Under the pieces are notes generated by a model that searched no databases, was not told the DNA's origin, and saw nothing but the letters and a program-made list of their open reading frames with translations. Both the position numbers and the translations under genes were made by a program. From assembly GCA_965217685.1 (NCBI GenBank), contig CBDCIZ010000003.1:3472001-3536000 (forward strand): a DNA stretch of 64,000 bases, read 5' to 3'. This DNA is from Aurantimonas sp965217685 (lineage in GTDB: Bacteria; Pseudomonadota; Alphaproteobacteria; Rhizobiales; Rhizobiaceae). Of the stretch, positions 54,809-63,490 are shown in pieces. Numbering within the stretch: the stretch's first letter is position 1; every line of letters starts with the position of its first letter.

Positions 54809-55401
54809 GAAGGAGAACTCCTGCGAACGGATGATGCGGTAATGCGTCCTGCGGCCATCGCTCGGCCGGTTCGGGTCGCTTCGCCGCGGATAAGGTGCCT
54901 TCAAGGACGCAGTTCCACAGAGGAGACGGCGCCGAAGCGGCGATGGTTGTCGAAGCCATAACGTCGCCCTGCGGCGATGGTTGCGCATCGCAACGCGCTT
55001 TGCGGAGCAGGCGCCCCCGAAACCCGCTGCCGCTATTAAGATGAACGAGGCGGACAAGGCTCGATCGTATCTGACGTGTCGCGAAATCGGTGTGCCTTTA
55101 GCGTGCCGTCATTGTGCAGCGCAGCCTCTCAGCAAAGCGAATGCAACCAACCCGCCAGCGGCGCGTTTGCCGCATATCAGGTTTTTCATGGCCTGATACT
55201 CCAGCCGAATTTCGGGCGGCCCATGTGCCGCCCATTTTTTTGCCTGTCGTTAGAGCCTGCGACAGGGCCTCGCTTCGCGACGGCCGCCGACCTTTCACTC
55301 GATGCATTCCAGAACTGTCATACGCGCACTAGTTTGTGCGTGGGCGCCGAAGACAATGAGGGAGAGGGACGAAGCCGTCCCGCCCGTGGAGGAAGACTTT
55401 C
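54809..55401. other. Intergenic region upstream of SOUL and SRPBCC genes
   Basis: 593 bases between divergent starts, containing the three-hairpin candidate RNA at 55153-55241. A 51-residue frame at 55041-55196 precedes the terminator but lacks a ribosome-binding site and recognisable features. The rest is unassigned. Confidence 0.45.
55153..55241 (+). ncRNA. Candidate small RNA with strong terminator
   Basis: Three hairpins in a row: CGCC/GGCG (55153-55163), TATCAGG/CCTGATA (55175-55181 with 55192-55198), and GGGCGGC/GCCGCCC (55214-55220 with 55227-55233) followed by A and seven T residues. The last is a textbook plus-strand terminator, yet no recognised plus-strand gene ends upstream within the 593-base gap. 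The 5' end is not defined and may lie further left. Confidence 0.4.
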
Positions 55402-55881
55402 ATGAAACTCATCGGACCAAGCCTGGTCGCCGCGGCGATTGTGACGAGTGCGCCGGCCTTCGCGCTGGACGTCACGAAGACCGCCGATACGACCGCCAAG
55501 CCCGAAGCCGCCTGGACCACCGTCGGCGAATTCTGCGCCATTGCCGATTGGCATCCAGCTGTCGAGAAGTGCAAAGAAAAGGACGTCGACGGCAAGCAGC
55601 AGCGCGCACTGACCCTCGCCGGTGGCGGCGGTACGATCGTCGAAGAGCTTGAATCTCGCGACGATGCGGCGATGAAGTACACCTACAGGATCTTGTCCGG
55701 CCCGCTCCCGGTCCAGAATTATGTTTCGACCATCAGCGTCGCGCCGAAGGGTGACGGGTCGCAATTGACCTGGACCGGCAAGTTCGACGCCAAGGGCGCC
55801 AGCGACGCGGATGCGGAAGCGGCGATCGCCGGCGTTTACGAAGGCGGTCTGAAGAGCATCGCCGACAAGGCCGCGATGTAA
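55402..55881 (+). CDS. Periplasmic SRPBCC (MxaD-like) protein
   Basis: 159 residues with a signal peptide (MKLIGPSLVAAAIVTSAPAFA). The START/Bet v 1 fold follows: VTKTADTTAKPEAAWTTVGEFCAIADWHPAVEKC is the family opening, with IADWHP highly typical of MxaD and related polyketide cyclase-like proteins; TIVEELESRDDAAMKYTY and LTWTGKFDAKG lie in later strands. It probably binds a hydrophobic ligand in the periplasm. No methanol dehydrogenase genes are near. GGAGGAAGA precedes the ATG. Confidence 0.88.
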   Translation: MKLIGPSLVAAAIVTSAPAFALDVTKTADTTAKPEAAWTTVGEFCAIADWHPAVEKCKEKDVDGKQQRALTLAGGGGTIVEELESRDDAAMKYTYRILSGPLPVQNYVSTISVAPKGDGSQLTWTGKFDAKGASDADAEAAIAGVYEGGLKSIADKAAM

Positions 55882-55896
55882 CGCTTCAAACCGGGC

Positions 55897-55942
55897 ACGC
55901 CGGGCGTCGGATTGGTTGTCCGCTACGCCCGGCGTTCCACTT
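55897..55942 (+). terminator. Probable terminator of the SRPBCC gene
   Basis: An 11-bp perfect inverted repeat (55897-55907 with 55925-55935) around a 17-base loop, followed by CCACTTTTC. The stem is strong and the U tract modest; it separates convergent genes. Confidence 0.6.
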
Positions 55943-55958
55943 TTCAAAGGCCCGAATT

Positions 55959-56777
55959 TCAAACGCCCGAAGACAATTGGCCTTTGTCCACGCTGGCGAC
56001 ATCGATTGCCGTGCCCAGACCGCGATCGAGCGATTGGGGGGCGATCTGCTCGAATGTCCCGTCCACCAGCGCTTGATAGAACCTCAGAACGCCGCTGTCC
56101 GGTTCGATGAGGACCGTCGAGAGCCGTCCGGTAAAGACAGCCCCCGTGTCCATCGAGATGCGGTTTTCGGTCACGACGGGCAAGCCACCCTTCTGCGGCT
56201 GGTGCCCGTGCACGACGATTTTTTCCAGATACCCGACATGCCGGTGAAACGGACCGCGGATCCAGAGGCAGTCCTCGCGGTCCTGCCGGTCGAAGTGCCG
56301 GGCCGGATCGACGCCGGCATGGGCGAACGCAAACCGCCCCGCGGTTTCCATGATGCTTGCAGATTGAAGCAGGCGAAGGTGATCGGGGTGGGCGTCGAGG
56401 ATCGCCGCGCGCGCTTCGTCCGGAGCCTGTCGGCCTCGCAGCCCATAGGACTGAAGCGTTTCGGCGCCGCCCTGATCGAGCCAATTGGCGAAATCCCCGT
56501 CGGATAGATCGCCGATCAGAAAGCGCAGCAGCCAGTCCTCGTGATTGCCGAGGAACAGAATCGAGCCCGGCCGGGCGGCGATCGTTTCGAGGACGATATC
56601 CAGCGCGAGACAGCTGTCGGGACCGCGATCGACGATGTCGCCGAGGAAGTAAACGAGAAGCGACACGCCCGATCGTCTTTCAAGGCCGGCCAATCCCTTC
56701 AATGTCGTCCTCAGGAGATCGGCTTCGCCATGGATATCGCCGATGGCGGCAATAGTGGGGTGCAGGTTTTCAGCCAT
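55959..56777 (-). CDS. Metallophosphoesterase (Ser/Thr protein phosphatase / ApaH-like)
   Basis: 272 residues of the PPP-type phosphoesterase family. Metal-binding motifs are intact: GDIHGEAD near residue 13, GDIVDRGPDS near 46, GNHE near 76, plus late histidines in AFAHAGVDP and VVHGHQPQ. Close to the bacterial PrpA-like / diadenosine tetraphosphatase relatives; the actual substrate, phosphoprotein or dinucleotide, cannot be told from sequence. Cytoplasmic. Divergent from the GGDEF-EAL gene. Confidence 0.9.
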   Translation of the reverse strand: MAENLHPTIAAIGDIHGEADLLRTTLKGLAGLERRSGVSLLVYFLGDIVDRGPDSCLALDIVLETIAARPGSILFLGNHEDWLLRFLIGDLSDGDFANWLDQGGAETLQSYGLRGRQAPDEARAAILDAHPDHLRLLQSASIMETAGRFAFAHAGVDPARHFDRQDREDCLWIRGPFHRHVGYLEKIVVHGHQPQKGGLPVVTENRISMDTGAVFTGRLSTVLIEPDSGVLRFYQALVDGTFEQIAPQSLDRGLGTAIDVASVDKGQLSSGV

Positions 56778-56889
56778 GTCGCATCATCTAGCCGGGTTTT
56801 GGTCGCTTGCGAGGGGCGCCTTAACCGCCTTGTAATTCTCATGTGCCTATCTTGATCCAAATTTTTGGCCCGTTGATTCGTTCTCCCCG

Positions 56890-58569
56890 GTGGACGCACG
56901 GCAACGAGCTCAGGGCGGAACCGGTGAATGGGAATCCGGCGCAGCGTGGTGGAGACGTGCGGCAGTGGTCATCTTCCAATCGGCCAATAATTTTCACTTG
57001 AGCCGGGTCGAACGAAGTTATCTTGCCGTCGGTGCCGGGCTCGGCATGCTGTTCTCGGCGAGCGGTTTCCTCGTCGATATGCAGTTTCGCTATTGGCGGG
57101 GTCTCGACGCGGGGATGGCGGCGACGTTCTCGTCTACGGCAATGCATTTGATCGCCCTGTCCTCGCCCTTCATCGTGGGGCGCGTCTTTCTCGAGCTGGG
57201 CCGGAAACGTCGCGAAGCCGACGAGCGGCTTGTGCAGATGCAGCAGAGCGAGAAGCGAACGCGCGAGCAGGCCCACCGGGACGTCGTGACCGGACTTTAC
57301 AATCGCAGCTATCTGACGATGCGACTGGAGGAGGGAATCGCCAGCCGCGTCTGGCAAAGTCGGAACGTGCGTTGCTACATGCTCGATCTCGACAAGTTCA
57401 AGCACATCAACGATACGCTCGGGCATCGCGCCGGCGACGTCGTCTTGACGAAAGTTGGAGCGCGCCTGCAGGCTTTGTGTACCGGCAACGACATTCCGGT
57501 GCGACTGGGCGGCGACGAATTTCTTCTGCTGCGCTTCCCGCCGGAAAACGAGGATCCGAGCGCCTTTGCCGCTGCGCTGATCGCGGCCATCGAAAAGCCG
57601 GTGATCTTCGAGAAGCGTCGGCTGTCGCAAGAGGTCAGTATCGGAATCGCCCGCGTCGGCTACGACGGCAACACTTGGTCCGACGTCCTGCGCGCGGCCG
57701 ACCTAGCGCTCTATCGGGCGAAGGGCGAGGGGGGCAGCGCCTATCGTCATTATACCGCCGATATGCAACTGGCTCGCGATGCGAACTCGCAATTGGTCGA
57801 CGACATGCGCAGCGCGATCGATCGTAACGGTTTCGAGCTGCATTATCAGCCGATCCACTCGACCCGCACCGGCGAGATCGGCAGCTTCGAAACCCTGATG
57901 CGCTGGGATCATCCCGAGCGTGGGCGCCTTTCCCCGGCCGAGTTCATTCCTGTCGCCGAAAGTTCCGGTTTGATCGTACGTCTCGGCGAATGGGCACTCT
58001 TGCAGGCGTGCCGCGCTGCGACCGGCTGGCCGGCCTCGATCGGCGTTGCCGTCAATCTGTCGCCGATCCAGTTCTCGGACGAGAACCTGCCGAATCTCGT
58101 GCGATCGGTGATCGACGAGACGGGCCTCGATCCGGCACGACTCGATCTGGAAATCACCGAATCGGTGCTGCTTGAGCCAACCCCGCGGGTGCTGGCGAAC
58201 ATTGCCCAATTGCGGGCGATCGGCGCGAAGATCGTCATGGACGATTTCGGCACCGGCTTTTCGAGCCTCAACAGCCTGCGACGTTTCCGGTTCGACAAGC
58301 TGAAGATCGACAAATCCTTCACCGACGGGGTGGATAACGAAGAAGGCGCTGCGATCGTGCGCACCATCGTACACCTGGCTTCGACCCTGAAGATGGAGAC
58401 GGTGCTGGAAGGCATCGAGACCGAGGCGCAGGCAATCTTCGCCCGCCTCGAGGGCGTTGACGAGGTGCAGGGCTACCACTACGCCAAGCCGATGCCGCTC
58501 GAGCGGGTGACCGAGATGGTCGCGGCGCGCCACGGTGATATCTCGGCCGGGTGTAGCCGGGTCGGCTGA
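56890..58569 (+). CDS. GGDEF-EAL cyclic-di-GMP protein with two membrane helices
   Basis: 559 residues. Membrane helices at about 43-64 and 77-101, then a short coiled coil. The diguanylate cyclase domain carries an intact GGDEF at 207-211, but no RxxD inhibitory site precedes it. The phosphodiesterase domain has ETL (334-336) for EAL; other catalytic elements are present: VNLSPIQF, EITES, DDFGTGFSSL (451-460), LKIDKSF, EGIET. Both domains may thus be active. The GTG at 56890 is the longest start and has no clear Shine-Dalgarno; a GTG at 56968 is an alternative. The 245 bases after it look empty. Confidence 0.9.
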   Translation: MDARQRAQGGTGEWESGAAWWRRAAVVIFQSANNFHLSRVERSYLAVGAGLGMLFSASGFLVDMQFRYWRGLDAGMAATFSSTAMHLIALSSPFIVGRVFLELGRKRREADERLVQMQQSEKRTREQAHRDVVTGLYNRSYLTMRLEEGIASRVWQSRNVRCYMLDLDKFKHINDTLGHRAGDVVLTKVGARLQALCTGNDIPVRLGGDEFLLLRFPPENEDPSAFAAALIAAIEKPVIFEKRRLSQEVSIGIARVGYDGNTWSDVLRAADLALYRAKGEGGSAYRHYTADMQLARDANSQLVDDMRSAIDRNGFELHYQPIHSTRTGEIGSFETLMRWDHPERGRLSPAEFIPVAESSGLIVRLGEWALLQACRAATGWPASIGVAVNLSPIQFSDENLPNLVRSVIDETGLDPARLDLEITESVLLEPTPRVLANIAQLRAIGAKIVMDDFGTGFSSLNSLRRFRFDKLKIDKSFTDGVDNEEGAAIVRTIVHLASTLKMETVLEGIETEAQAIFARLEGVDEVQGYHYAKPMPLERVTEMVAARHGDISAGCSRVG

Positions 58570-58814
58570 TTGATCCGGGCGTCGCCGGGTTCGAACGCCT
58601 TTAAGCTCGATCTGGCGGAACTGATGGCGGCTGGCAAACCATCTGGTCAACGATCATGGTGATGACATCGACGATGCGAATGCTATCGAGCAACCGATGG
58701 AAGGCCCGGATACAGTGTCCAAGCAGTCAAGATATCGATTGAAAAATAATTTCGCCGAGTCGCTGCAGGTAATAAATAAAGGGGCTGACCTCGACCTGCG
58801 GTGCAACCACCGGA

Positions 58815-59711
58815 TCAGAACGCCCAGGTCCGTGCTTTCGAAATCAGAAAATCACGAAAGACCTTCAGCTTGGCGGCGTTCCGCATCTGCTCGGGATAGC
58901 AGAGATACGTGTCGAAGGTGGGCATTTCCATCTCCGGCAGCACCTGCACCAGCTTGGCGCGCTTGTCGATCATGTAGTCGGGCAGGAGCGCCAGACCGAT
59001 ACCGCTTTCGATGGCAGAGCGGATGGCGATGAGATTGTTGATCTGCAGCACCGGGCTGCGGCTGCGCCCCTCGGGCAGGCCCACCGTTTCCAGCGTGTTG
59101 AGATTGCGCAGATAGTTCGGGGCCGGCTCGCCGAAGGTGATGATGCGGTGGTCGTCGAGCGCCTCGATCGTCTCGGGCGTGCCGAAGCGCTGAAGATACG
59201 AGGGCGAGGCGTAGACGTGAAGATGCACGGTGAACAACCGCCGCTGGATCAGATCGGGCTGCTGCGGCTGGCGCAGGCGGATCGCGCAGTCCGCCTTGCG
59301 CATGGTGAGGTCGATCTCTTCGTTGTCGAACACCAGCTGAAGTTCGAGTTCGGGGTAGAGTTCGAGAAATTCCTTCGAGCGCTCGGTCAGCCAGCCGGAG
59401 CCGAGGCCGACCGTCGTCGTCACGCGTAGTTTGCCGGTCGGCTTCTCGCGGGTTTCCGTCAGCTGGACGCGAACCTGTTCGAGGCGCTTGAGCACCTCGC
59501 TCGCCGTCTGGAAGAGGAGCTCGCCCTGTTCGGACAGGACCAGGCCGCGGGCATGGCGGTGGAAGAGCGGCGTGCCGACTTCCTGTTCAAGCGCTGCGAC
59601 CTGGCGCGAGATCGCCGACTGCGAAAGGTTCAACGCGTCCGCCGCATGGGTGAACGAGCCGGCCTCGGCGGCGGCGTGGAAGATGCGGAGCTTGTCCCAG
59701 TCGAGCGCCAT
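58815..59711 (-). CDS. lsrB: LysR-type regulator, LsrB/VtlR-like
   Basis: 298 residues. The N-terminal winged helix (LRIFHAAAEAGSFTHAADALNLSQSAISRQVAALE) is followed by a LysR effector domain. In Rhizobiales the LysR gene beside trxB is LsrB (Sinorhizobium) / VtlR (Brucella, Agrobacterium), controlling redox response, LPS and small RNAs. Cysteines at 142 and 271 here keep the spacing of the pair I recall as redox-active in Sinorhizobium LsrB (146 and 275), an offset of four. ATG 59711 matches family starts. It follows trxB on the same strand, 132 bases on. Confidence 0.85.
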   Translation of the reverse strand: MALDWDKLRIFHAAAEAGSFTHAADALNLSQSAISRQVAALEQEVGTPLFHRHARGLVLSEQGELLFQTASEVLKRLEQVRVQLTETREKPTGKLRVTTTVGLGSGWLTERSKEFLELYPELELQLVFDNEEIDLTMRKADCAIRLRQPQQPDLIQRRLFTVHLHVYASPSYLQRFGTPETIEALDDHRIITFGEPAPNYLRNLNTLETVGLPEGRSRSPVLQINNLIAIRSAIESGIGLALLPDYMIDKRAKLVQVLPEMEMPTFDTYLCYPEQMRNAAKLKVFRDFLISKARTWAF

Positions 59712-59843
59712 GGGTCGTGTATCCCGAACGGCCTGATGCCCGGCGAGCCGACGGCCCGCCACTCTTGACGAAAAAGGAAGGGCGCCGAAGGCCGACCTTC
59801 CTCGATGACATGGAGAGCGCCGACGGCTCGCCCTGTTTTACGC

Positions 59844-60863
59844 TTACTCGGCCGCTTCGCGTGCCGGCTCTGCATCGAGCTGACGCGCTGCCAGCCATTT
59901 TTCCGCCTCCAGCGCCGCCATGCAGCCGAGGCCCGCCGCCGTGACCGCCTGGCGATAGACGTCGTCGGCAACGTCGCCGGCGGCGAAGACACCCGGCACC
60001 GAGGTGCGCGTCGAGCCCGGCTCGACCCACAGATAGCCCGACGGCTTCTGCTTCAACTGGCCGACGAACAGCTCGACCGCCGGCGCATGGCCGATGGCGA
60101 CGAAAACGCCGTGGGTCTTGTGTTCGGTGATCTCGCCGCTCTCGACATTCTTCAGCTTCACGCCCTCGACCGACTTCATCGGCTTTTCCACGCCGGTGAT
60201 CTCTTCGACGGCGCTGTTCCAGACGACGTCGATGTTTTTGGCCGCGAACAACCGGTTTTGCAGGATGCGCTCGGCGCGCAACTCGTCGCGGCGATGGACG
60301 AGCGTGACATGACTGGCGATGTTCGACAGATACAGCGCTTCCTCGACCGCGGTGTTGCCGCCGCCGACGACCACCACGTCCTTGCCGCGATAGAAGAAAC
60401 CGTCGCAGGTCGCGCAGGCCGAGACGCCGAAGCCCTGGAATGTGTCCTCGCTCGGCAGGCCCAGCCATTTGGCCTGGGCGCCGGTGGCGACGATCAGCGC
60501 GTCGCAGGTGTAGACGGTGCCGGAATCGCCGACCAGCCGGAACGGGCGCACGGACAGATCGGCCGAGACGATGAGGTCGCTCGCCATTTCGGTGCCGACA
60601 TTCAGGGCTTGCGCTTTCATCTGCTCCATCATCCACGGACCCTGCACCGGATCTGCGTAGCCCGGGTAGTTCTCGACGTCGGTCGTGATGGTCAGCTGGC
60701 CGCCTTCCTGCAGGCCGGCGACGAGCAGCGGCTTCATCATCGCGCGTGCCGCGTAGATCGCCGCGGTGTAGCCGGCCGGACCCGATCCGACTATCAGGAC
60801 TTCGGCATGGCGAAGGTTCGCGTTACCGTTGCCCGCAGCCGGGCTCGTATGGGTCTCGGTCAT
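59844..60863 (-). CDS. trxB: Thioredoxin reductase
   Basis: 339-residue NADPH- and FAD-dependent disulfide reductase of thioredoxin. FAD motif VLIVGSGPAGYTAAIYAAR near 22-40, redox pair CATC at 150-153, NADPH motif VVVVGGGNTAVEEALYL, and the C-terminal FAD motif VFAAGDVADDVYRQAVTAAGLGCMAA. Length and motifs are those of the low-molecular-weight enzyme. ATG at 60863; a TTG at 60869 is in frame. It should be linked to LsrB by redox control. Confidence 0.95.
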   Translation of the reverse strand: MTETHTSPAAGNGNANLRHAEVLIVGSGPAGYTAAIYAARAMMKPLLVAGLQEGGQLTITTDVENYPGYADPVQGPWMMEQMKAQALNVGTEMASDLIVSADLSVRPFRLVGDSGTVYTCDALIVATGAQAKWLGLPSEDTFQGFGVSACATCDGFFYRGKDVVVVGGGNTAVEEALYLSNIASHVTLVHRRDELRAERILQNRLFAAKNIDVVWNSAVEEITGVEKPMKSVEGVKLKNVESGEITEHKTHGVFVAIGHAPAVELFVGQLKQKPSGYLWVEPGSTRTSVPGVFAAGDVADDVYRQAVTAAGLGCMAALEAEKWLAARQLDAEPAREAAE

Positions 60864-61105
60864 CTTCAAAGCCTCGCTCGATCAGCGTCCCGGCAGATGG
60901 CGGTGCGCGATCGCTCGTTCAAGTGCCCCCGCGCGGCGAAGCATCCTCGCTTCCCACACGTCATGATGCTCCGTTCAATAGGCGTCGGGATGCAGCGCTG
61001 CAACACCGGGCGGACGGTTGTCTGCAGCGCGTTGCCGGAAGGAGCCCGCGCGATGGACGAGGGGCAGCCCCCGCGATAGAGCTTCGACCGTCACGCCACA
61101 CCCCA

Positions 61106-62584
61106 TTGTGGCGGGACCGAAGCGATCCGCGGAGCCGATCCATTTTCCAGTCCATTGCCTATGTGACGTCGAATTTCGGGCTCGGCCTTGCCGCGGCGAT
61201 GCTGGTTCCGGCTCTCGTCGATCTGTCCGACGGCAATGACGACTGGCGCGTCTTCATCGGCTGCGCTTTCCTCGTCGGCATGATCAGCCTGCTCATTGCG
61301 GCCGCAACCCGCGGCGAGCGGCCGAAATTCACCCAGCGACTCGGCTTCCTGCTGGTGACGACCGTCTGGTGCTTCGCGACCGCCGTCGGTGCGCTTCCGA
61401 TCTATGTGTCCTCGGTCAACGTGAGCTTCGCCGGCGCCTGCTTCGAGGCGATGTCGGGGCTGACGACCACGGGTTCGACGGTGATCTCGGGTCTCGATGC
61501 GTTGCCGCGCGGCCTTTTGATGTGGCGCTCGCTGCTGCAATGGCTGGGCGGCGTGGGCATCATCGGCATGGTGCTCTTGATCCTGCCGTCGCTGCGGGCC
61601 GGCGGCCTGACTCTGTTCCACATGGAAAGTTCCGACAAGTCGGACAAGGTGCTGCCGCGGATCAACCAGCTGACAGGCGGCCTCGTCGCCGCCTATGTCG
61701 CGCTGACGCTTTTGTGCACGATCGCCTACACGGCGCTGGGAATGAGCTTCTTCGACGCGATCAACCACGCCATGACGACGCTGGCGACGGGCGGCTATTC
61801 CACCCATGACGCCTCGATGGGCTATTTCGACGACAACCGGCTGCTGGTCGCCTCGACGGTCTTCATGGTGCTCGCGGCGCTGCCCTTCGTCGTCTATATT
61901 CGCGCCTTCCTGCCGCGCCGGTTCCAGCTGTGGAAGGACCCACAGATCCTGGTGTTCATCGTGATCTGCATCGTCCTCAGCCTTGCCATCGCCATCACCC
62001 GACGGGTGGTCAACGACACGCCCTTCGGCGAAGCGTTGATCTCGTCGAGCTTCAACCTCGTTTCGGTGATCACCACCACGGGATATGCGTCGGAGGACTA
62101 TACGCTGTGGTCGAACGCCGCGATCGGCATCTTCTTCCTGGCAAGCTTCCTCGGTGGCTGCGCCGGTTCGACGGCGGGTGGCATCAAGGCCAATCGGCTG
62201 GTCATTCTGTACAGGGTCGTCCAGGGCAGCTTCCGCCGGCTCGTGCGACCCCATTCGATCGTCCGGCTGAAATACGGCAACGACGACATCTCCCAGGACA
62301 CGCTGCGGACGGTGACGATCTTCTTCTTCCTGTTCTTCGGCACTTTGTTGATGGGGACGGTCGTCCTGACCATGTTCAGCCTCGACCTGATCACCGCGTT
62401 CTCCGGCACGCTGACGGCGCTTGCCAATGTCGGCCCGGGCTTCGGCCAGATCATCGGCCCTGCGGGCAACTTCGCCTCGCTCCCCGACGGCGCGCTGTGG
62501 GTGCTGTCGCTGGTCATGCTGCTCGGGCGGCTTGAACTGGTGACGGTGATCATCCTGTTCTTCCCGTCGGTCTGGAGCGACTGA
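61106..62584 (+). CDS. TrkH family potassium uptake protein
   Basis: Integral membrane K+ transporter subunit, needing a TrkA-type partner not in the window. About 490 residues, with four pore repeats whose selectivity glycines are visible: SGLTTTGSTV, LATGGYSTHD, ITTTGYASED and LANVGPGFG. The start is unclear: no ATG lies at the family N-terminus. I give a TTG at 61106; GTG 61163 is possible, and there is an ATT at 61142 with GGAG seven bases before it. The frame is open back to 60746, but that part has no homology. Confidence 0.85.
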   Translation: MWRDRSDPRSRSIFQSIAYVTSNFGLGLAAAMLVPALVDLSDGNDDWRVFIGCAFLVGMISLLIAAATRGERPKFTQRLGFLLVTTVWCFATAVGALPIYVSSVNVSFAGACFEAMSGLTTTGSTVISGLDALPRGLLMWRSLLQWLGGVGIIGMVLLILPSLRAGGLTLFHMESSDKSDKVLPRINQLTGGLVAAYVALTLLCTIAYTALGMSFFDAINHAMTTLATGGYSTHDASMGYFDDNRLLVASTVFMVLAALPFVVYIRAFLPRRFQLWKDPQILVFIVICIVLSLAIAITRRVVNDTPFGEALISSSFNLVSVITTTGYASEDYTLWSNAAIGIFFLASFLGGCAGSTAGGIKANRLVILYRVVQGSFRRLVRPHSIVRLKYGNDDISQDTLRTVTIFFFLFFGTLLMGTVVLTMFSLDLITAFSGTLTALANVGPGFGQIIGPAGNFASLPDGALWVLSLVMLLGRLELVTVIILFFPSVWSD

Positions 62585-62620
62585 CCCGAAACACCGCGCG
62601 ACAAGAGACCGAGCCAACCT

Positions 62621-63490
62621 TTGGACGCCGTTTTCATCAATCTCGACCGGGCGAGCGAGCGCCGCCGATTCATGGAGGATCAGGCGAAGGCGCTGGGACT
62701 GCGGCTGGAGCGTTTTGCCGCCGTCGAAGCCGGCGCGCTTTCGGACGCGGAGATGGCCGAGCGGGGAAGGGCCTGGGAGCGGCCACTGACCAGGCCGGAG
62801 CTTGCCTGTTTTCTGTCCCACGAGGCGCTGTGGCGCCGCGTCGCTGGCGGCTCGGCGCCGCTGATCGTCCTTGAGGACGACGTCGCTTTGTCCCGCCGCT
62901 TCATGGAGCTTCTGCCGGTCATCGCCAATGTCGGCAGCGTCGATTTTGGCGGCGTCGAATTCGTCAATCTGGAAAGCTGCGATCGTCGCCGGTTCGTTGC
63001 GCGCGGATCGACGCCGATCGCGTTTGGCGCCGCGCTTGTCCGCGTTTATCGCGACAAATCGGGTTCGGGCGCCTACGTCTTGTGGCCTGACGGCGCGAAA
63101 AAGCTGCTGGCCCGATCCGCTCACGGGGCCGCACCGGCCGACGCATTTCTGCACGGTCTGCGGGCCTTGCGTTCCTTCCAGATCGAACCGGCGCTCGCAA
63201 TGCAGCTCCACATCATCGCCGCGCGTGGTCATGCGACGCCGATTTCGGCGGCAAGTTCGATCCAGGTTCCACGCAATCGCTTGCAGATCTCGTTCGAGAC
63301 TTTGCCGTTCCATCGACGCCGCCTGGCGACGCAGCTCAGGCTTTCGGGCGATCATGCCATGCGGCCGGTCGGTCGGCGTTATCGCAAGACCGAAGTCGTC
63401 ATGGAGGACATCCTCTCCGGACCGGCCTATCGCGGCGTTGCGGACCCGTCTTTTGAGGTCGGCTCCGCACCCGACCAAAGCCGCTCGTAA
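62621..63490 (+). CDS. Glycosyltransferase family 25 (LPS glycosyltransferase)
   Basis: 289 residues, TTG start (no ATG in a suitable place), 36 bases after trkH. The GT25 opening VFINLDRASERRRFMEDQAKALGL is clear; RPELACFLSHEALWRRV and the metal-binding LEDDVAL follow, and GSGAYVLWPDGAKKLL is the family's third motif. It probably adds a sugar to LPS core or another surface glycan in the cytoplasm. The last 64 bases overlap the end of the opposing GT4 gene. Confidence 0.88.
   Translation: MDAVFINLDRASERRRFMEDQAKALGLRLERFAAVEAGALSDAEMAERGRAWERPLTRPELACFLSHEALWRRVAGGSAPLIVLEDDVALSRRFMELLPVIANVGSVDFGGVEFVNLESCDRRRFVARGSTPIAFGAALVRVYRDKSGSGAYVLWPDGAKKLLARSAHGAAPADAFLHGLRALRSFQIEPALAMQLHIIAARGHATPISAASSIQVPRNRLQISFETLPFHRRRLATQLRLSGDHAMRPVGRRYRKTEVVMEDILSGPAYRGVADPSFEVGSAPDQSRS

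Noticed and set aside
54981..55196. Small protein gene before the 55.2-kb terminator
   Set aside because: No ribosome-binding site, no recognisable feature, and hairpins run through its 3' half; a small RNA explains the region better.
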